A DNA stretch of 64,000 bases from Bilabrum cf. latius. Lineage: Eukaryota > Bigyra: Bicosoecida > Bigyra > Bicosoecida. The notes under the pieces were generated by a model, which saw nothing but the letters and a program-made list of their open reading frames with translations, did not search any database and was not told where the DNA came from. This document shows positions 34,953-45,151 of the stretch, piece by piece. The number at the start of each line of letters is the position of its first letter. The first letter of the stretch is position 1. Both the position numbers and the translations under genes were made by a program. Location: NCBI GenBank assembly GCA_965178125.1, contig OZ237738.1:124001-188000 (forward strand), written 5' to 3'.

Positions 34953-36803
34953 TCAAGCCACCAGTTCAAAATCAGCCGCCACCGCGTAGTGGTCCGAGGG
35001 AGCCTGAGGCTCCCACAGGCACACGCATGCATCCCGCAGCACCATGGCAGGGGAGAGCGCCTGTTGAACGGCCTTGCGCTGCTCTGGCTGCACCCGGGCG
35101 TCCTCGTGCACCGCCCACACCGGGCATGCCAGGGAGCGCCAGCGCCGATCAGACAGTTCGGCCTGATCAGGCGGTGACGCGACATCCGGTGTCTCCTGCA
35201 CCTTCGTACTTCCTCCCGTAGAAACATCGTCCAACGCAGCACATTGGGCCATTTCTGCGTCGTGTGTTGGAGCCGGTGCCTCTGTGGCACGGCACATCGA
35301 GCTGTCGGTGGTCGTTGCACAAGTGGACGATGAATCGGCTGGCGGCTATATTGCTGCAGATGCAGCTGAGGATCGGTCGCAGCGCATTTTCATGCTATGA
35401 GCGGTTGCTAATGCGGACACTCGCGGCGGCGTGGTGTAAAAACAGTTGCCAGCAGCTCCTCCCGGACAAAATAGGATCCAGTCCAGCTTGCAGTCTGGCT
35501 CCTGTGCTGACCCCTTCGTCAGCACGTTGCTGCTGTCGTCCCACGTGCGCCATTGCAGAGGCTCGGGTGCTTCCAACCCAGCACTGTCTGCGTTCCCTGC
35601 TGTCCTAGACTACCTGTCGGCCACGTGAGCTGCCACGCTCGCGCATGCCGAGTGCAGGCCAAGCCCGGCCACAGTCTGAGAGTCAGGGCCTGCATTCAGA
35701 TCCCCCATCAAGACCAATGGTAGGTTCGCAGCAGCACGAGCGCTACCCGTGCCTCCCAGCGGTAGTGCAACAGACCCACAGGCAGCCTGCGCCCATCCGT
35801 TCCAGCACCCAGAGGTCACGGTGGAGCCCAGCCATGGAGCTGCCTTGCTCGATGAGTGCAATGTGCCCCTGCCCATGCCCCGAGCCGCCTCGATTGCCAG
35901 TCGCAGCTCCAGCATACGCGCTCGGTCCGTGTGCTCGCACTCGCCCAGCGGGGCATGCGCGTGCACCAGCAGCACTCGGGCCCACGTCGGGCCAGCGGCA
36001 CGCGCCACCGAGGCTGCTTGGTCCTGGGTGGGTCGCTCTGCAGCCCCAGAGTGCTCGTATATGCCCTCCTCGCCGATGGCTGCATCGATTACAAATGCTT
36101 GCCATACCCGCTCGCGCCCCCAGGACAGCACGTCGTGCGCCCCCATGCGATACGGCTCAGAGCGGGCGGCTCGCAGCCGCACCTTGCCTCGGCGCAGAGC
36201 CAGCACCATACCGCCAGACACGTCTCCCAGCAGAAAGTCCCCGAATGTAGTTCCACTTAACCACAGCACCATGAAAGACTCAATGGCTGTCCAAACCACG
36301 CCCCAGTGCCACCAAGATACCCCAAGCATCATAGCGTGTGTCAAGGTGCCGGTCAAGATGCGGTTTAGTGCCGAAGCTGCGACGGCTCCAATTCCCGACA
36401 AAGCGCTCGCTGTGCACAGCAGGAATGCCCATCCCTTGAAATTGTTTGCCTAGTGATAGATTATCTCGTAATTCTCCCCGAGCTGACTTCGGTACAGCTC
36501 AACGAGGCTAGATCGGTACACCTCTTGCAGTGCAAGAACGTCCGGGGCAAGCCGCAAAATTCTGTCGCACTGGTCCTTCCAGCGCCACGATGCCTTGTTC
36601 AACGGAGGCTCAACGTGGTGATGCTATGATAGGAGGCACTGCATGGCGGTGGGCATTGCGTGGCCAGCAAACGCGTTCAATGTCATGACACGGAGATTCG
36701 ATACCCCGAGAGACTCAGCATCCCTTGGGGGCCTTCGGGCGGAAGGAATAAGCGCCTCCTAGTCCGCGTGAGACTCCTACTTGAAAAACGTAAACTCGCT
36801 CAT
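34953..36803 (-). CDS. EEP-fold enzyme with membrane insert, right copy
   Basis: Frame of 616 codons from ATG 36803-36801 to TGA 34953-34955, with TAGs at 36777, 36759, 36624, 36450, 35610 and 35346. All EEP motifs are present: LRVMTLNAFAGHA, APDVLALQEVY, LVLMGDLNA, KLDWILF and SDHYAVAADFE. The hydrophobic insert (KGWAFLLCTASALSGIG and MMLGVSWWHWGVVWTAIES) lies between the LQEV and GDLN motifs, giving two or three membrane passes inside the catalytic fold. Unlike the left copy it has no internal TGA, so this is the clearly intact copy. Substrate unknown; sphingomyelinase-like or nuclease activity are both possible for the fold. It converges on the surface-protein gene with a 28-bp gap. Confidence 0.88.
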
Positions 36804-37477
36804 ATATTCTAGCAGAAAAATGAAGATGTACAGCCGGAGGTTACAGGTAACAATGCTCCGATTTTGAATGCTGCCGAGAGGGCTGCAGCGAAGCCGGAAT
36901 AGCCATCATGCTAGTGGAGCTCTGTGGCGGCGAGAGTGTGGCATGCGCTCATTGCACCGCGCAGGCATGTTGCTATGATGTTCTCGCTTCAAGTCCACCC
37001 CGTTCTCCTCCGAGGAGTCCCTTTGCGACTCGCTGTTTTCATATGTTGCCCGCTATCTTACTGCCATCGGAGCCCATGGGCCAGCTGCGCCAGGACCCCC
37101 GCTGCACGATATGGCTTGGCATGGCGCAGCACCATGACCTTGACGCCCTAGTCACCTGCTGGGCCTTGGTCACTCATGGGGCTCTGGGGCCTCGACTTGC
37201 CCTGGCGTGGGCCGTGGCCCGATCATGAGGGTTGCCGCTCGCAGCGACAAAGAGAGGAACGTGGCTGGGATTGTGCACTTCGCGCGAAACGGGAGTTAAG
37301 CAGCCATGGCGCATTGCATTTGTCTACGCATGTATATGCAGTGCGTAGACTAGCCCCTGCAGCCAGTCCATGGTCGCAAAGTGGTTCTTGATGCGAGGTG
37401 TATTGCACGGTGACGCGCACCCGCAGCGAACGGATAATGTGCGACATCTTTTTGAAATCGTAGCACTGCCAGCAGCC
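36804..37477. other. Intergenic region right of the inverted duplication
   Basis: About 670 bp with mixed composition. Short frames are present but none shows domain similarity. It includes the right EEP promoter and the upstream region of the next gene. Confidence 0.55.
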
Positions 37478-38161
37478 ATGGCAGCGGCAAAAGAAACTCA
37501 TCACTCCCATGAAGATAAGGCGAGCATGCCATGGTGGCCACGAACAAGCATGTCGTTCGGTGCACTGGAGGAAATCGCAGTTGCGACAAGCCACGATGCA
37601 AGGAGTACACCAGCAACTCATGCAGAAGCCGATCCCAGAGCAGGCGGCCTCGGTGAAATAGATTCAAAGGGTCTCGTTGTGCCCGAAGCGGTCGAGGTTC
37701 GCAGCAGGCTATCGGCTTCGCTGACTGCACCGCTGGAGCGGGCGAGTGTTAGACTGTTTATCGCTGCACCAGATGAAGCTGGGGCGCTGGCACTGGTGCG
37801 AGAGTGCATGGAGTCTGCATCAAGCGGCAAAGATGCATCAGACGCGCTAGATGAGCCAAAGATCGACCCGGAGGAATCAGAGGAAGACAGGGAGGCTCGG
37901 CTGCAGGCGTACATGCGTGACGTCGGGTCGCCCCTATTGCAAGTTTGCCTGCTTGGCACGGCAGACGCCTGGCAGCAAGGCAGATTAGGCCCTAAGAGCA
38001 GCAGCAGCGATGTGCTTAAGGAGGCAGTGGCGGTGCTCGACCGCGTCAAGGCGCGCGCCGAGGAGAGAGGGGTGGGCGCCTGCCAGGCGGCCAGGGACGA
38101 GGGCGCCGACTGCATCGGGAGGGCGCAGAGGGAGGCGCTCGCGGCTGCCAGGGCCAGGTGA
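37478..38161 (+). CDS. Hypothetical protein, Ala/Glu-rich
   Basis: Frame of 227 codons from ATG 37478 (context CAGCC ATG G) to TGA 38159-38161, with no internal TAG. An in-frame ATG at 37370 is an alternative. The sequence suggests mostly helices (SLTAPLERASVRLFIAAP, DEAGALALVRECMES, VLKEAVAVLDRVKARAEER) with an acidic middle part. I recognise no domain. A GGGA microsatellite starts directly at the stop codon. It is one of only two traced genes without an in-frame TAG (the other is LC8), as expected for a short gene. Confidence 0.6.
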   Translation: MAAAKETHHSHEDKASMPWWPRTSMSFGALEEIAVATSHDARSTPATHAEADPRAGGLGEIDSKGLVVPEAVEVRSRLSASLTAPLERASVRLFIAAPDEAGALALVRECMESASSGKDASDALDEPKIDPEESEEDREARLQAYMRDVGSPLLQVCLLGTADAWQQGRLGPKSSSSDVLKEAVAVLDRVKARAEERGVGACQAARDEGADCIGRAQREALAAARAR

Positions 38162-38228
38162 GGGAGGGAGGGAGGGAGGGAGGGAGGGAGGGAGGGAGGG
38201 AGGGAGGGAGGGAGGGAGGGAGGGAGAG
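38161..38228. repeat. AGGG tetranucleotide microsatellite
   Basis: About 16 uninterrupted copies of AGGG, starting immediately at the stop codon of the preceding gene and therefore in its 3' UTR. Confidence 0.95.
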
Positions 38229-38375
38229 AGGGGAGAGCTGGCCCTGATGAAATACTGATTCAAATGCAACCCATTGTCCATTCTTTCTATCATGCTCACA
38301 ACAATACGCACCACATTTCCTCTGCAAACCAAGCCCCCGCCCTCTCCAGTGCTGCCCTCCCTGCACGCCCCGTCT

Positions 38376-40474
38376 TCACACCTGCTGCGCCTGCATTGAT
38401 TTCCCAGTGCCACCGCTCGGTGCCTCGATAGCCATGAGGCCGCTCCCGCCCTCACCCGATGCCACCGCGTGTGCTGCGGCAGCCACGTCTCGAGCAGCCC
38501 CGCCCGCCCCCGGGGCACCGAGCGCTCTTGCGCCCCCCCCGTGAGATTGAGCGCCGGCGTGCTTCTATGAGTCCTCGAGACTGGCACCCGTTCCTCTCTC
38601 ACCCTCCCCCTTGCCCCCGGCACCCACCCCAGCAGCTGCCTTGAGGTTCCCAGAGAACCAGCCTCCGTCGTACTGCAGAGCCTCCGTCCTTCCCACGTCC
38701 ACGTCCACAAAGTAAAGCATCCCGATGGGTAGCAGCAGCATGCACACCACGTAAATGAACCCGTAGCGCAGCACCCCCGAGTTCTGCGCGATGACGGCCA
38801 CCACGAGTGGACCCAGCCAGGAGGACCCCTTGTCCGACAGCTCGTACAGAGCAAACATCTCGCTCTGGCGGCCGGGCGGGATGAGCGAGGCGTAGAGCGT
38901 GCGCGAGTAGGACTGCACAGAGCCCAGGTTGAGGCCGTACAGGGCCACTGCGATGTACATCTCCAGCCCGGACCGCAGCCCGATCGTGCTGGAGGCGAAC
39001 CCTAGGAGGCCGTAGAGGGGCACCAGGCATATGAGACCGAGGTTCATAGCGATCATCTGCTTCTCGGTGAACCCCGTGCGCGCCTGCACCCACTCGAAGA
39101 AGAAGTTCCCGATGCCGGCGAAGATGGGAGGCACGAGCAGCAACGAGGTCAGGGCGAGCGTCTTTGAGAACCCAAAGTCCACCTCTGTGTTTGCGTAGAG
39201 CGCCCCTACGGAGGCCACAACCGAGAAGCCGTCAGAGTACACGAACCAAGTGATCAGGAAGAAAAAGAGGTGAGGCAGCTCTCGCGCCCTCGAGATGGTC
39301 GCCACGGTGCGCTGCCAGCTGAATAGCACCACGTTGCCCGCGCCCTCTGGGTACGGAGCCCCCTGCCTGGGCCGCATGGTGGTAAAGGTGTAGGTGGCGA
39401 ATGCGATCCACCACAGCCCCGCCAGTGCGCAGTTGAGAGGAAACGCGATGTTGGACGGAATCAGGAATGCGATCACCACGGCCAGTGCCATCATGACGAT
39501 GGAGCCGGCGTACCCGTAGGCGAACCCCCTCGCAGAGAGGTAGTCCATCTCCTCCTGCAGAGCCTCCTGCCCCTCCCTCGAGGCCAGGTCTCGGTTCAGC
39601 ACCGAGGGGCGACCCTTTGCAAGATCAACCAGGTAAGGGTTGTAGAATACGAACGTTGCGCCGTACAGGACATTCGCAATCACGCCAAACAAGCCTCCTA
39701 GCCACCAGGTGTCCTGGGTGGTCGCGACGATCAGAATGCAGAAGAGCGCCCCAGTGTACGTTGTGACCTGAAGAGCAAGGCGCCGATTGCTCGAAAAGTC
39801 TGCCATGGCTCCAACGCTCACGAAAACGACCGCCTAAAGCAAAACAGACAGCGAAATGGCGATAGAGGCGAAGGCGCTCGGGTCAACTCCACTTCCAGCG
39901 AATGATACGCGCAGCTTGAACAAGTCTTCCCCGTTGGACTGTAGACATTCCGATGATGTCTGCAACAGGTATGCAATAGTGGACAGTTGAGCTTTTCGAA
40001 TACTAGTAAGAGCAACGACAGCACGCATGTGAGACGCTAGTTGCATTATTTTTTGGAACTGTGACTCACCTCTGGATATCCTGCGCAAATATCTCCGCAG
40101 CACCGGTCCACCAAGCTATCTGTTATGTCATTTCTAAACAAAAATCCCTCGCTCTCGGCTGAAACTCCGGAGCAGTTTGCGAAAGAGGCAGTCGTCAGGT
40201 TGGTCAGAACATTACCGCAAATCTCCGGGAACCCAGCCGCCTCCAAACCAGCATTTTGTACCAAAAGCGGCCAAAAACCGCTAATGACTACCGTCGACAC
40301 CGCAGACGACCCCCAATCATACGCGTAGAACCCAATCACTTCAGTATCGGTTGTCGGCAGCCCTGTCGCATCCTCGCCCGCATCCGGGCTCGGACTGGGC
40401 AGTTCCGGGGATTTTTCTTCCTCAGCCGGCGAAGGAAGTGTGGATTCAGACGCTGAGACTACCTATGTAGGCAT
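38376..40474 (-). CDS. Atg22-like major facilitator transporter (two exons)
   Basis: Exon 1 (40070-40474) starts at ATG 40474-40472 and carries the first membrane segment, IGFYAYDWGSSAVSTVV. It ends at GAG|GTGAGT. The intron 39960-40069 (110 nt) ends at TGTTGCAG. Exon 2 (38376-39959) ends at TGA 38376-38378. All phases are 0; the product is 662 aa. TAGs lie at 40463, 39834 and 38565. Family features: SLSVLL-TAG-AVVFVSVGAMAD, SYSRTLYASLIPPGRQSE, ELSDKGSSWLGPL, and about twelve hydrophobic segments. Atg22 proteins are vacuolar efflux carriers that export amino acids after autophagy. The TAG at 39834 falls at a position that is usually Gln in this motif, as I recall it. The tail after 38565 is disordered. 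Confidence 0.88.
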
Positions 40475-40691
40475 GAACTGCGAAATTGGGCGTCTAAGCG
40501 GCCCAATGTGTTGTTGCCGATGGCCTGCCGATACACGGGGCTCCGAATCTTCGAGTCGCGCGGCAGCCCAGTGCGGCACAGGTTGCCCTGCCCAGGTTGC
40601 GACTGGTAGGTACCCGGCACAATTTACGGGACACCGTCATGCGATTTACAGGCTGCAGTATGTAAGTAGTATCGATTCATTTCGTCTCATC

Positions 40692-41758
40692 TCATCTCAC
40701 AACACCCTGCGGCCTGTGCAAGCCCCTGCTGCGACCCCCCCCTGCAGCCCCTGGCCGGGCGTCCAGGTCCCCCCCTACATTGCTGTCGAAGGCAGCTCCC
40801 TGCCCATGCCTCGGATACTGCTCCATCCACGGCTCGTGGGACCCATGCGCCCCGGCCGCCTCCTCATCCATCCCAGGCATCGAGGTGGACGTGCGCAGAG
40901 CGCCAAAGACCACCGTCTGTCCCCCCGCCGCGCCCCCCTGCCCCTCCCCGTCCCCTCCCCCGAAGATCCCCCCGTCGTCCTTGGCGCTCTCCTCGGACCT
41001 CTTGGCCCGGGCCCTCTCCAGGAAGAGCATGCACCACGTGATGGACGCCAGCAGCAGGGCCACCAGCAGCCACTCGTACCCAGCCAGCAGCTGCAAAGTG
41101 CTCGTGTGCTCCCGCAGCAAGGGGGACGCGCAGCCGCCCTTGGAGTTCCGCGGGCACGGTGTGACGGCCCTGTCGGGCTGTTTGGATGTCCCAGCGAACC
41201 CGCAGCAATCGAACTGGGCCTGTGTGGCTTCTAGCACGGCGCGGTCCTTGGAGGTGCTCGTGCTGTGCAGCGAGTGCCAGTTGAAATCCAAGGTGCGTCG
41301 CAACGAATCTGTGTCGCTCTGCGGATGCACGGAAGTATGCGTGTGCGTGGACCAGGGTGCTGAGGAGGCAGAGCGTTACAAGCTGGGCGTCGATCGTATG
41401 CGCAGCTCACCACTGCTAGGTTCAGTGACACCGCCAAACCGAGTGCGCAAAAGAAACTCAGCCACGCAGCTAGCGTGTACAGCCGGACACTATCCATTGA
41501 CGGGCACTGCGAGTGGGATCATCACCAAACAAAGGCCAGGACTTGCTTGCTGCAGCACGCTCCCACGATTCGCTGGAAGCACGAACTGGCTGGGGTTCTC
41601 ACCTTGCAGCAGTACGGAGCAAACAAACCGAATAAAGAAATGGCCGCTATAGCTATGGCAGTGCCGAAGCAAGCAGAAACGAGCGTCTACGCTCCGAATC
41701 GCGTGGACGGTAGTTCAGTAATTGCAAACATGGTATGAATCAGGAATCCAATGGCAAT
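40692..41758 (-). CDS. Tetraspanin-like membrane protein (5' exon not resolved)
   Basis: Three phase-0 exons: 41603-41758, 41411-41506 and 40692-41318, with introns 41507-41602 (AAG|GTGAGA...CACTCGCAG) and 41319-41410 (GTG|GTGAGC...CATCCGCAG). Stop TGA 40692-40694. The first visible exon follows a strong acceptor (TTTTTTGTTCTGTTGCAG). It carries membrane segments IAIGFLIHTMF and GTAIAIAAISLFGLF and a TAG at 41687. The second exon has LYTLAAWLSFFCALGLAVSL. The third has the extracellular loop with the tetraspanin-type CCG motif (QFDCCGF), further Cys, and the last membrane segment LLVALLLASITWCML. Tetraspanins organise membrane microdomains. The exon with the start codon and the rest of the first segment was not found with confidence. 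Confidence 0.78.
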
Positions 41759-42180
41759 CTGCAACAGAACAAAAAATACATACAATGGAATGGGGCGTAT
41801 GAGTGGCTGTAGGCGACCTTATATTATGAGAACAGCACCTTCCCATTCGCCTCACAAGTTGAGCCAGTTGCAGTGCGATAAGCCCAGTCTTGTAGAGGGG
41901 TGGATCGCATAGACTCGACAGACTTCGACAGGCATCGCATCCACAATTGCGGCACTATGCTCCTTGGCACATATTACGGGCCAGAAGGGCCGTAGTCGGG
42001 TGCACTGGAACGGAGCCAGTGCATTAATCAGACTAAATAGCGAGCAGTTATAGCGTGAGGCGGAGCCAGAACATTTCCAGCGTGTGCGAGCGGCTACGCA
42101 TGTAAATAACGATGCATGCATGTGCGGAGACATTGATGTACATAATATCTACCCAACCAGTCGCGGATCGCTTGATGCTC
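41759..42180. other. Tetraspanin 5' region and sulfatase 3' flank
   Basis: 422 bp that should contain the missing first tetraspanin exon and promoter. A candidate ATG lies at 41844-41846 (minus), but no splice combination of plausible length was convincing. No other gene seen. Confidence 0.5.
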
Positions 42181-44840
42181 TCACAGCATCGGCCCCAGGG
42201 GGCTCGCCTCCTGCTGCGACCAGGGGCACCTGCACACGGGGTCGCTCGAGTCGCAGCACGGGGCGTACTTGTCGTCGCCCGAGTAGTCCGCCTTCTGGTG
42301 CTTGGTGCTGCTGATGTTGGCCAGCTTCGCAGCCCGCAGGCCCGCGACAGTCTTGAGCGTGGCTGCGTCCAGCTTGACGGGCGTGCTCTCGGCCGGGTCA
42401 TTCACCACGTCGAACACCAGGGGGTCGTCTTCGTGGGAGGCCGTGGAGCCATGGTGACCCGCGCAATCGCCCGCGGTGTACTGCTCATAGTACACCGTGT
42501 ACTGCTTGTACCTCACCACGTTCAGCTCCCCCTGCCCGTTTGGGTGGAAAAGCGTCGTGTGCGCCTCCTGCGCGCCCTCGAAGAGCACGGGGCCCAGGTC
42601 CACGCCGTCGAACTCGCGGTCCTTGGGTAGATCCACGCCGGCCAGCGCCGCGATGGTGGGCATCACGTCCAGGGTCGATGCCAGCGCGCTGGTGACCTGC
42701 TGCTTGGTGTGTCCCTTCCAGTAGAAGACCCCAGGCTCCCTGTGGCCACCTTCGTTCGTCGTGAACTTGCCGGTGCCCCCCTTGAGCGTCTTGGCCGCGT
42801 AATCGCCCGTGAACTTGCCCTAACTCGCTGCAAACTGGCACTTGACGTTCCATGGGCCACTGCAAGGCGACATAAGTGGGGGAAGGGGGTGAAAGGGTGT
42901 GTGAGAGCTTGTAGGACGACGGGTGAGGGCGCAGCTGCGCAAGTGCTGATCAACACACTGCGCCGGAATATGCAGCTAGGCCTCCGGTCACATGCAGTGC
43001 ATTGTACTGCATTCGCAATCGCGCTCACTTGTCAGCGCTTAGGATGAACATGGTGTTGTCCTCCTGGCCGGTCTCCTTGACCGAGTTCCACACGTTCTCG
43101 ATGAGACCGTCCAGCTCCCTGAGCGTGTCTCCGAACACGGTGCCCCGCAGACTCGAGTTGCGGTACTTGGGCTCGAAGAACAGAGGCACCTGCGGGGGGT
43201 TGTACCGGGGAAGCAAAGCGTACAGGGATGGGAAGGGGAAATCTGATGCGCCACACAGAAGGCAAAGCGTACAGGGATGGGAAGGACTGCACCGGCTGCA
43301 ACAAGCTGCTCTAGCACGGACAACCCAGCCCCGTTCACTGGTGCAGAATAAATAAATAAATAACCCCCCAATGACAGGCACCATCAAGGGTGTCCTCACG
43401 TGCGTGTGCGCCGGTCCCATGTACAGGAAGAAGGGCTTCTGCTCTGCGACCGCGTTCTCCATGAACTCATGCGCGGCCTCGGCGTAGTATGTGGATAGGT
43501 AGGTCAGATTGACAGGCTGACTCGCGATCACGTCGTTGCAGCTGGGCTTGCCGCTGCAGTTGCTCGTGGTGTTGTAGATGGGCAGGCCCCTGACGTGGTT
43601 CCCTCGCACCCAACGGGGCTCGTCCGTGAGCCTCTCCTCGTCCCTCATGCGCCTGTAGAAGGCCCTCTGCACCTCTAGGGCGTTGTCGGGCAGGTTCTTC
43701 CAGCGGAATGGGTCGCCTTCCTGCTGCCCGAAGAGGGCCGGGTCCAGCGGCAGCGCGTCGATCTCTTCGTCGGTGAGGCGGCCCGCGCGAGCGACGGTGG
43801 ACTGCGGTGGTGGTGCATGGAGCATTGCCAGACGGGTCAGAACAGCAACCTTGAAAATGAAAGAGGCGGTACTCGGCTGTGGGGCCACCGCTGCAATGAA
43901 TGGTGCAAGACACCCGTCGAGTATGAAGAGACGGCGGGCGGGCAGGTGCTCGTCCCCCAACAGGGAGGCTCACCGCTGCCTTGCTGCAGTAGGGGATCGG
44001 GGGCAGGTCATAGTCGGGGCTGCGAGAGAGGGTGGATGAAGAGCAGGGCTGAAGGCACACCAAGGGTGATGGGGTGTGGGGGGGGGGAAGGTGGGCTGTG
44101 CGGCGCAAGGCAGCAAGATCAGTTGCAGCCGCACGAGTGGCACTATCATTCTATTCTCTGATCTTACACGTCCACGCAGCCCATATCGGGCGAGAAGGGG
44201 ATGCCAAAGTTTCTGTCGTAACCCCGGTAGCTGATGTGGTACCCAGGCGTGTGGCCGTTGTGAGTCTTCCCGATAGTCATGGTCGTGTATCCGCCCTGCT
44301 GCATGATGTTGCCCAGCGTGAGCTCCTCTTGAGGCAACCCGAACTGACTCGGAGGGCCGAAGTTGTGGGTCACTCCCGTTCGAAGACCCAGCCGGCCAGT
44401 TAGCAAAGCTGCACGCGAAGGAGTGCACACCGATGCCCCGGCGTGGAAATCATGGAAGATAACCCCCTGCTTCGCTAACGACGTCAGAAAAGGGGTATCA
44501 TTAGGCATATTCGGGTCATTGAAGCTGTAGTCGCCCCACCCGCTGCAGAGATGTGATAAATCCAATAGCCAAGCTCCAGTATTAGTCTGTAATCATTCGG
44601 ATCCAACAGCGGGTAATTCTGCCACCAGCATAAATACACTTACCTATCATCAACAAAGACAACTGCGGGAGTATACTATCACTGGCGAGAAGCAAAGACT
44701 GTTGGGAGCGAGTTGCAGTTGCATCCGCAATGAAGATTGGGCAGCTCACGAACAACGTTCGGCTTGCTTCCACGGTACAGATCGCTAGCCAGAACAACAG
44801 ACAATGAGGATGCAAGGGCGATCCCGGCTATAGTCTTCAT
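42181..44840 (-). CDS. Sulfatase (arylsulfatase family), seven exons
   Basis: Exons: 44750-44840 (signal peptide MKTIAGIALASSLSVVLA), 44644-44662, 44168-44542, 43974-44019, 43400-43801, 43029-43189 and 42181-42859. Phases agree throughout; the protein is 590 aa, ending at TGA 42181-42183, with one in-frame TAG at 42820-42822. The joined N-terminus reads KPNVVLVFVDD...GWGDYSF, the usual metal-binding start of sulfatases. The modification motif CTPSR (SVCTPSRAALLTGR) has the Cys converted to formylglycine. FILSADNGPW and NEGGHREPGVFYW are further family motifs. It would be secreted or lysosomal and hydrolyse sulfate esters, possibly on glycans. Introns are 87-210 nt with GT-AG ends. It is the most intron-rich gene of the window. 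Confidence 0.9.
43213..43285. repeat. 24-bp direct repeat inside a sulfatase intron
   Basis: A block starting GCAAAGCGTACAGGGATGGG occurs at 43213 and again at 43262, 49 bp apart, within the intron 43190-43399. An AATA-type microsatellite follows near 43348-43365. Confidence 0.85.
44644..44662 (-). other. 19-nt microexon of the sulfatase gene
   Basis: Flanked by CCCGCAG and GTAAGT. It supplies Leu-Val-Phe-Val-Asp-Asp, the metal-binding aspartates of the sulfatase N-terminus. Phase 1 in and phase 2 out fit both neighbours exactly. Confidence 0.85.
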
Positions 44841-45151
44841 ATTCGGTGGTCTGGATGGCTTTGAGAGGCGCGTCAATTCTGAATAATTTTTTAGAACGTA
44901 CACGCCACAAACGGCCTAAAACGGGCGAGCAATTTTCAAGCGCAGGTAGCAAGTGTGGACCACTCATTTTAAATATTTGGCGAGTATATCAAATGAATGC
45001 GTAGCAGTCAAACAGTTTATTAAGACTTCGTTCGCGGCGGAGCCATGGTAGTCACGGAAACTACGCGTAGGCAAGTGCTCCTGGCCAGCCCAAGCAGCTT
45101 AAATCTCGCGCTGCATTGAAGGGCAGGGGCAAGAAACGAAGCCGAGAAGAG
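44841..45151. other. Divergent spacer between sulfatase and deubiquitinase genes
   Basis: 311 bp, AT-rich near 44880-45020, with start codons facing away on both sides; presumably the promoters of both genes. The deubiquitinase frame is open upstream of its ATG back to about 45070 but without another ATG. Confidence 0.55.

Larger units (their letters stand above)
23271..36803. repeat. 13.5-kb inverted duplication of a two-gene cassette
   Basis: Left arm: EEP enzyme (+) and surface protein (-). Right arm: surface protein (+) and EEP enzyme (-). The centre lies in the 147-bp gap at 29929-30075. In each arm the two genes converge with exactly 28 bp between their TGA stops (25365-25392 and 34925-34952). 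Similarity is patchy. Almost identical blocks (about 26700-28360 against 31880-33545; 25393-25770 against 34555-34924) alternate with strongly diverged ones (25770-26690 against 33590-34555). This suggests an old duplication with later gene conversion. No transposase, terminal repeat or target duplication was recognised. Confidence 0.93.

Noticed and set aside
23271-36803. TAG as leucine
   Set aside because: Only one aligned site (23520 against CTT) supports Leu, against five Gln sites; polar contexts and Gln repeats also favour Gln.
23271-36803. Inverted repeat as a transposon or organelle inverted repeat
   Set aside because: No transposase, terminal motif or rRNA genes; the content is two eukaryotic membrane-protein genes.
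36908-37228. Plus-strand frame right of the inverted duplication
   Set aside because: No domain and no continuity with other frames.
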